Translations under genes and position numbers: made by a program
Source: a virus
Strand: one strand, 5' to 3'
DNA: 64,000 bases
Virus record (IMG/VR): IMGVR_UViG_3300043438_001421
Coordinates: 1 to 64,000 of that record
Notes under the pieces: model-generated
What the model was told of the DNA's origin: nothing
What the model saw: the letters and a program-made list of their open reading frames with translations, nothing else
Database searches by the model: none
In this document: positions 59,479 to 64,000 of the stretch, in pieces
How the letters are laid out: each line of letters opens with the position of its first letter
How positions within the stretch are numbered: position 1 is the stretch's first letter

Positions 59479-62400
59479 ATGGCAGAATTTACGCATTTGC
59501 ACAATCATAGTGAGTACTCGCTTCTTGATGGCATGACAACGCCTGAAGAGATGGCTAGCATTGTCAGTACTAATGGTCAGATTGCAGCAGCAATTACTGA
59601 TCACGGCACTATGGGCGGGTTTATTAGATTTCAGAAAGCTTGCAAGCAGCAGGGCGTCAAGCCAATCTTTGGTGTTGAGGCTTACTTTGTCGATGATGTT
59701 TCGATGGATGATGAGACTAACAAGGCTGAGCGCTTTCATTTAATCTTGCTTGCGAAGAATGACAAGGGTCTTGAGAATCTTTTCCGTATTAACAATGTCG
59801 CATGGACTGAGCAGTTCTACTATAAGCCCCGTATTGACTTCAATAATCTTGAGCAGTATGGCGAGGGTCTTATTTGTCTTTCCGGTTGCATGGGAAGCGC
59901 TTTGTCTCAGGCTATTTTGAATGGTGATGAAAAACGTGCTGATCAGCTTCTTGGCAAATTCCAGGGCATCTTCAAGGACGATTATTATCTTGAGGTTCAG
60001 CCTCATAATCCTCCTGAGCTTAATGCCAAGCTTATTGATTACGGTGACTCGTACAATATTCCCATCGTTGGTACGCTTGATTGTCATTTCCCGACAAAGC
60101 AGGATGCCGGTGTTGAGGAAGTTCTCCTTGCTATTGGTCAGAACTCTTCGATGAACGCTGCGCAGAAACGTCATCATGCTTGCGGTGTTCATGATCTGAT
60201 TGAGAAGATGGATTTGCTTTATCCTGAGCGCAGACTTTCTTTCAAGGATTTGCCGTTGTATCTGATGGATGCCCATGAGGTGCTTGAGCATTTCAATGAT
60301 GCCGGAATTACTCGTCTTGATATCCTAGAGAATACTATGGAGATCGCTGAGAAGTGTAATGCCGAAATCAAGATGAACAATATGTTCCTTCCTTCTTATA
60401 CGAAGGATATCAAGGTCGATATGTCGTCTAATGACTATCTTCGGGACGTGGCGTTCTTTATGTTGCAACAGAAGGGGTTCGCTAGTGATCAGGTTTATGT
60501 TGATCGCCTTGAGGAAGAACTTACTGTCATTGCAGGAAAGAATTTCTCTGACTACTTTTTGGTCCTTTGGGATCTTATCAGTTGGGCTGATAGTGACGGC
60601 ATTGCCCGTGGGCCTGCCCGTGGTAGCGCTGGTGGATCTCTATTGTCTTATGTTCTTGGTATTACGAATATCGATCCGGTCAAGCATGGACTTCTCTTTT
60701 TTCGGTTTATCAATCCTGAAAGAAACGATTTCCCGGATATCGACTTGGATTTCGAAGATCGTCGTCGCGATGAAGCGAAGGAGTATCTGAGAAATAGGTG
60801 GGGCGGAGAGAATGTTGCTGGTATCTCTGCTTACGGCACGTTCCAACCTAAGGGTTCGATTAAGGCTGTCGCTAGCGCTTTCGCTGTTCCTTATACTGAG
60901 GCTAATGCTATCTCTCCTATGTTCGAAACTTTCGAAGAGTATAAGGAGAAGGACGGACTTGCGAAGTTTAGGAAGAAGAATCCTGACGTTATAAAGGTTG
61001 CAGAGAGGCTTGCGGGTCGTTACAAGAACGCTTCTGCTCATGCTGCTGGTGTTGTGGTTTCCAATGTGCCTCTTGAGACTATCGTCCCAATTGAGGTTCG
61101 TGAGGAGGCTGGTACTAAGAGAAAGATTAACGTAGTTGCATATGATAAAGATGAGACAGGTGAATTTGGCCTCATTAAATTTGATGCTCTTGGCGTTCGT
61201 GCGATCACAGTTATCAAAGATACTATTGCTGCAATCAAAGAGAGAACGGGTAGAGACGTCTCAGAAGATAGTCTTAATATTGACAATCCAGATAGCAGAG
61301 TCTTTGCCGAGTTTACCGCTGGTAATGTCATCGGCATCTTCCAAGCGGAAGGGGCTGGCTATGCTGCTCTCATTGGTGAAATGGGAGTGTCTAGTTTTAA
61401 TGATTTGGCCGTTTCGAATGCTCTAGTTCGTCCGGGGTCTTATGTCACTCAGGGCAAGAAGTACCTTGCTCGTCGTGATGGGACTGAGATGACTACTTAC
61501 GATCACCCTATTCTTGAGGGCATTCTTGGCGAGACTTATGGCACGTTTATCTTTGAAGAGCAGGTCATGAAGATCGCCGTGGAGCTTGCTGGTTTCTCTT
61601 GGGCTAAGGCAGATCGTCTTCGAAAGATTATCTCTAAGAAAAAAGATATAGCTGATTTCGATAAGTATAAGGAGGAGTTTGTCGCTGGTGCTTCTCAGTA
61701 CATTAGCGCCTCCAAGGCTAAGGCTTTGTGGGCGGATATTGAGAAAGCATCTCTTTATATGTTCAACAAGTCTCATGCTACAGCGTATTCTCTTGTCTCG
61801 TATCAGACCATGTGGCTCAAGGTTAATTATCCAGTAGAGTTCATTTGGGCAACTCTTTCCAATGAAACTGAGGGCGAGAAGATCACGACGTATCTTTTTG
61901 AGGCTCAGAGGATCGGGATTGAGATTCTTGGTCCTGATGTCAACAAATCTAGTGCAGCGTTCTCTCTTGATGGTGATGCGCTTAGGTTTGGCCTTAGCAA
62001 TATTGCTGGGTGTGGCGCTGCTGCTGTCAATGAGATTATGACTAAGAGGCCTTTTGATGATTACGATCACTTTGTAAATACTGTTGCTCGTTCTAAGGTC
62101 AAGGTTAACAACTTAGAAGCTCTTCAGAAGGTTGGCGCTTTTGATAGCATCGGTTTCGATTCTCCTTATGAGTCTCGTCGTTACTTCGGTCCACTTCTTA
62201 ATTATCCAGTAACTATGAATGATAAGTCTCCGTTTGATGAGATCATCATGCCTTGTAATCTCGCTCAGGATACGAAGGAGGAGGTCAATCTTTATATTGT
62301 TCGTGGTGTTGTTAAGTCTACGAAGCGTACTCCTAAGTATTTCCGGGCTGAGATTGAGGATTCGACTGGTGTTGTTTCTTCTTTTGCTAATGGTGATGCT

Positions 62401-62904
62401 GTGATCAATAAGCGTGATTATGTGATTGCTATTGTTGGTGATCAGACGATTCATCATATTGAGGATTTCAATGAGATTGAGACTGGTAAGTCTGATTCTA
62501 AGTTCTCGAAGTTTCTTCGGGGTCAGATCGATGGTGATCCGATGGATGAGTTCAGTTTCTTGTATGATCTTGGTGTTAAGCGCGAGATTGTCCCTAATGG
62601 GAAGTCAGCTACTCTTGCGTATTTGATTAATACTGTTAGGTTTAAGACTCGTACTGATAGGGATATGTGTTCGTCGTATTTCTATATTCCTGATCAGGGT
62701 TGGGTGAAGACTGTTATGTTTGGTGAAGGTGTTATGGCAAATGATTCTGAGTTGAAGCGTTCGTTTGAGTGGAAGTTGATTAAGACTGTTCGTGGTAAAA
62801 ATGATCTTCTTTCGCTTTCTCATGTCATTTCTGCTGAGAAGTGGTGTAAGATGAACTTGGTTGATATTGAAGAAGAAAGGTTGAAAGCCAATGCTAGTAG
62901 TTAA
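59479..62904 (+). CDS. dnaE: DNA polymerase III alpha subunit (DnaE) with PHP domain
   Basis: 1141 residues. A PHP domain (HLHNHSEYSLLDG at 6-18, AITDHGTMGG, LDCHFPTK) keeps the metal ligands and could proofread, as known for mycobacterial DnaE1. The catalytic core shows GPARGSAGGSLLSYVLGIT, PDIDLDFED (about 419-427) and the third Asp region LIKFDALG (about 566-573). Tail region contains OB-fold-like strands. It is a full-length C-family polymerase for the phage replisome. It overlaps the RecA-like gene by 14 bases. Confidence 0.95.
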   Translation: MAEFTHLHNHSEYSLLDGMTTPEEMASIVSTNGQIAAAITDHGTMGGFIRFQKACKQQGVKPIFGVEAYFVDDVSMDDETNKAERFHLILLAKNDKGLENLFRINNVAWTEQFYYKPRIDFNNLEQYGEGLICLSGCMGSALSQAILNGDEKRADQLLGKFQGIFKDDYYLEVQPHNPPELNAKLIDYGDSYNIPIVGTLDCHFPTKQDAGVEEVLLAIGQNSSMNAAQKRHHACGVHDLIEKMDLLYPERRLSFKDLPLYLMDAHEVLEHFNDAGITRLDILENTMEIAEKCNAEIKMNNMFLPSYTKDIKVDMSSNDYLRDVAFFMLQQKGFASDQVYVDRLEEELTVIAGKNFSDYFLVLWDLISWADSDGIARGPARGSAGGSLLSYVLGITNIDPVKHGLLFFRFINPERNDFPDIDLDFEDRRRDEAKEYLRNRWGGENVAGISAYGTFQPKGSIKAVASAFAVPYTEANAISPMFETFEEYKEKDGLAKFRKKNPDVIKVAERLAGRYKNASAHAAGVVVSNVPLETIVPIEVREEAGTKRKINVVAYDKDETGEFGLIKFDALGVRAITVIKDTIAAIKERTGRDVSEDSLNIDNPDSRVFAEFTAGNVIGIFQAEGAGYAALIGEMGVSSFNDLAVSNALVRPGSYVTQGKKYLARRDGTEMTTYDHPILEGILGETYGTFIFEEQVMKIAVELAGFSWAKADRLRKIISKKKDIADFDKYKEEFVAGASQYISASKAKALWADIEKASLYMFNKSHATAYSLVSYQTMWLKVNYPVEFIWATLSNETEGEKITTYLFEAQRIGIEILGPDVNKSSAAFSLDGDALRFGLSNIAGCGAAAVNEIMTKRPFDDYDHFVNTVARSKVKVNNLEALQKVGAFDSIGFDSPYESRRYFGPLLNYPVTMNDKSPFDEIIMPCNLAQDTKEEVNLYIVRGVVKSTKRTPKYFRAEIEDSTGVVSSFANGDAVINKRDYVIAIVGDQTIHHIEDFNEIETGKSDSKFSKFLRGQIDGDPMDEFSFLYDLGVKREIVPNGKSATLAYLINTVRFKTRTDRDMCSSYFYIPDQGWVKTVMFGEGVMANDSELKRSFEWKLIKTVRGKNDLLSLSHVISAEKWCKMNLVDIEEERLKANASS

Positions 62905-63853
62905 GGGTGGGGAGAAAATCCCTGTTCCAGAAGTTATTCCGACTCCATCTTTTGGGTTGAATTATATCCTTGGTGGTGGTCTGTGGAGTGGCCGTTATCA
63001 TATTGTTTGGGGTAATCCTCAGGCTGGTAAGTCCACGATGTGCTTTCATGCTGCTGCAGAGGCTCAGAAGCTTGGTTATACGCCGGTTATTATTGATGCG
63101 GAGGGTTCTTCGACTGATGAGTGGATGGAACATTGCGGTATTGATACTACGAACCGTATTGTAATTCGCTCTACGATCCTTGAGGATATCCTCAGTGTTA
63201 TCATGCCGATGTTCCGGGACAAGGATGCTAAGTATTTCTTTATCTTCGATTCGATTAATACTATTGTCATGGAGCAGTTTTATAAGAATGATGATGGCGT
63301 TGGTGGTATCGGCATTTATGCTCGTTCTCAGGGCGTCCTTATTCAGAAGGTTGCTGATCAGCTGATTTCCGGTGTCAATCATTGTGTCGTCTTTATTGCT
63401 CAGCAGACGATTGCTGCTAAGGGCCAGTACTTTGTTACTCAAGGCAAGTATGGCAATGCTGCTTTCCATTGGGCTACGAATATTATTCGACTCAATGCTG
63501 GCGAAGCTTCTGCCGATCTTGATCGTGATGATGATGAGCGCATTGTAGGACGTAAGGTGACTTGGCGTATCGATAAGTCTAAGCAGAAGTCGGTTCAGGG
63601 CACTAAGGGTGACTATTGGTTCTCTCCTCATAGCGCTGAGATCGATCATAACAAGGAAGCTTTCCATCTTGCGGTTCGTCATGGCTTGATCGCTAAGAAG
63701 GGCGCTTGGTTTGAGTATGGTGGCGAGAGGTATCATGGATCTGATAAACTTATTAAAGCCCTTTCGCAAGAAGATATGGATCAGATTTTCGCTGATCTTG
63801 AGAGTATCGAATTGATTTTCGAAACTGAGGACGTAAGTTCCAGTGAGAGGTGA
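62891..63853 (+). CDS. RecA/UvsX-like recombinase ATPase
   Basis: 320 residues. Walker A GNPQAGKST (41-49), VIIDAEGSSTDEW near 71-83, a FFIFDSINTIV Walker B near 115-125 and VVFIAQQT near 167-174 place it in the RecA family. The C-terminal part is different from bacterial RecA, as in phage recombinases. It should drive strand exchange and recombination-dependent replication. Confidence 0.88.
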   Translation: MLVVKGGEKIPVPEVIPTPSFGLNYILGGGLWSGRYHIVWGNPQAGKSTMCFHAAAEAQKLGYTPVIIDAEGSSTDEWMEHCGIDTTNRIVIRSTILEDILSVIMPMFRDKDAKYFFIFDSINTIVMEQFYKNDDGVGGIGIYARSQGVLIQKVADQLISGVNHCVVFIAQQTIAAKGQYFVTQGKYGNAAFHWATNIIRLNAGEASADLDRDDDERIVGRKVTWRIDKSKQKSVQGTKGDYWFSPHSAEIDHNKEAFHLAVRHGLIAKKGAWFEYGGERYHGSDKLIKALSQEDMDQIFADLESIELIFETEDVSSSER

Positions 63854-64000
63854 GAAGAGAGAGGCTGCGTTAGATGGTGCCAAACTTGTTAAGAATAGTG
63901 GTAGGGGTTTTCGCAAGGGTGATGCTGTCCTTGATGGAGATTGGCTCATTGATTATAAACATAATGAGTTTTCTTTTACTCTTAAGTCAACTGCTTGGTC
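63843..64000 (+). CDS. Nuclease-like protein, 3' end cut by window edge
   Basis: Starts at GTG 63843 inside the recA-like gene (11-base overlap) and is open to the edge (52 codons). A GFRKGDAVLDGDWLIDYKHN stretch followed by F-x-LKSTAW looks like the PD-(D/E)xK nuclease motif (Asp, then IDYK) found in phage Holliday-junction-resolvase-like or VRR-type enzymes. A recombination nuclease would suit the location. Confidence 0.6.
   Translation, partial: MRGEKREAALDGAKLVKNSGRGFRKGDAVLDGDWLIDYKHNEFSFTLKSTAW

Noticed and set aside
62894-63949. 351-codon minus-strand frame opposite the RecA-like gene
   Set aside because: The plus strand carries Walker motifs and conserved residues; the antisense frame is open because of T-ending codon bias and has no promoter or SD site.
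1-64000. Integrase, repressor or attachment site
   Set aside because: No tyrosine or serine recombinase motifs, no cI-like gene and no tRNA-end duplication were found; temperate life style is not supported by this window.

Overview
The window is one continuous stretch of a tailed double-stranded DNA phage genome. Its long non-contractile tail (a 2059-residue tape measure and no sheath gene) suggests a siphovirus. The host is most likely an actinobacterium. A WhiB-type four-cysteine protein (54083-54394) belongs to a family known only from Actinobacteria and their phages. Many genes also appear to use extended -10 promoters placed so close to ATG that the transcripts would be leaderless, a habit common in Actinobacteria. 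By eye the DNA is below 50 percent G+C. The five tRNAs read only A-ending codons (GUA, UCA, AUA, UUA, AGA). No integrase, repressor module or attachment site is visible, and no terminase is present, so the genome continues outside the window.

Layout. Positions 1-2844 are transcribed leftward: small genes, a nucleotide-modification-associated (Nmad1/DUF1599) gene, and at the left edge a truncated DpdA-like transglycosylase. A 445-bp AT-rich divergent intergenic region (2845-3289) holds palindromes and the switch point. Everything from 3290 to 64000 is rightward.

3290-8256 carries peptide deformylase, a C5-cytosine DNA methyltransferase, an HNH nuclease, ThyX and the endolysin, with tRNAs between them. 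8318-13278 is an AT-rich sugar and glycosyltransferase cassette (CapD/PseB-like dehydratase, DegT aminotransferase, ATP-grasp ligase, three glycosyltransferases). Two more glycosyltransferases lie at 14628 and 17280. 13406-17283 is mainly small genes and tRNAs. A class II ribonucleotide reductase (nrdJ) with a structured leader ends this part at a strong terminator (20432-20458).

20527-38494 is the head and neck module. It runs portal, then two duplicated fibre cassettes (BppU-like protein plus collagen-like fibre), protease-scaffold fusion, major capsid, connectors, tail tube and the frameshifted tail chaperones. 38522-51202 encodes tape measure and tail tip proteins. 51199-54641 holds an HNH nuclease, a metallophosphoesterase, a holin candidate, MerR-like and WhiB-like regulators and small genes. 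54631-64000 is the replication module: DnaB, DnaG, single-strand binding protein, nucleotidase, dCMP deaminase, DnaE with a PHP domain, a RecA-like ATPase and a nuclease cut by the right edge.

How it fits together. NrdJ, dCMP deaminase, a deoxynucleotidase-like HAD protein and ThyX form a dNTP/dTMP supply line for a phage-encoded replisome. The DpdA-like protein, the cytosine methyltransferase and the Nmad1 protein suggest that the phage DNA is modified in more than one way. The sugar cassette, beside two collagen-like fibres and a LamG-bearing tail-tip protein, suggests that the virion or the host surface is decorated with an unusual amino sugar. That last link is inference.
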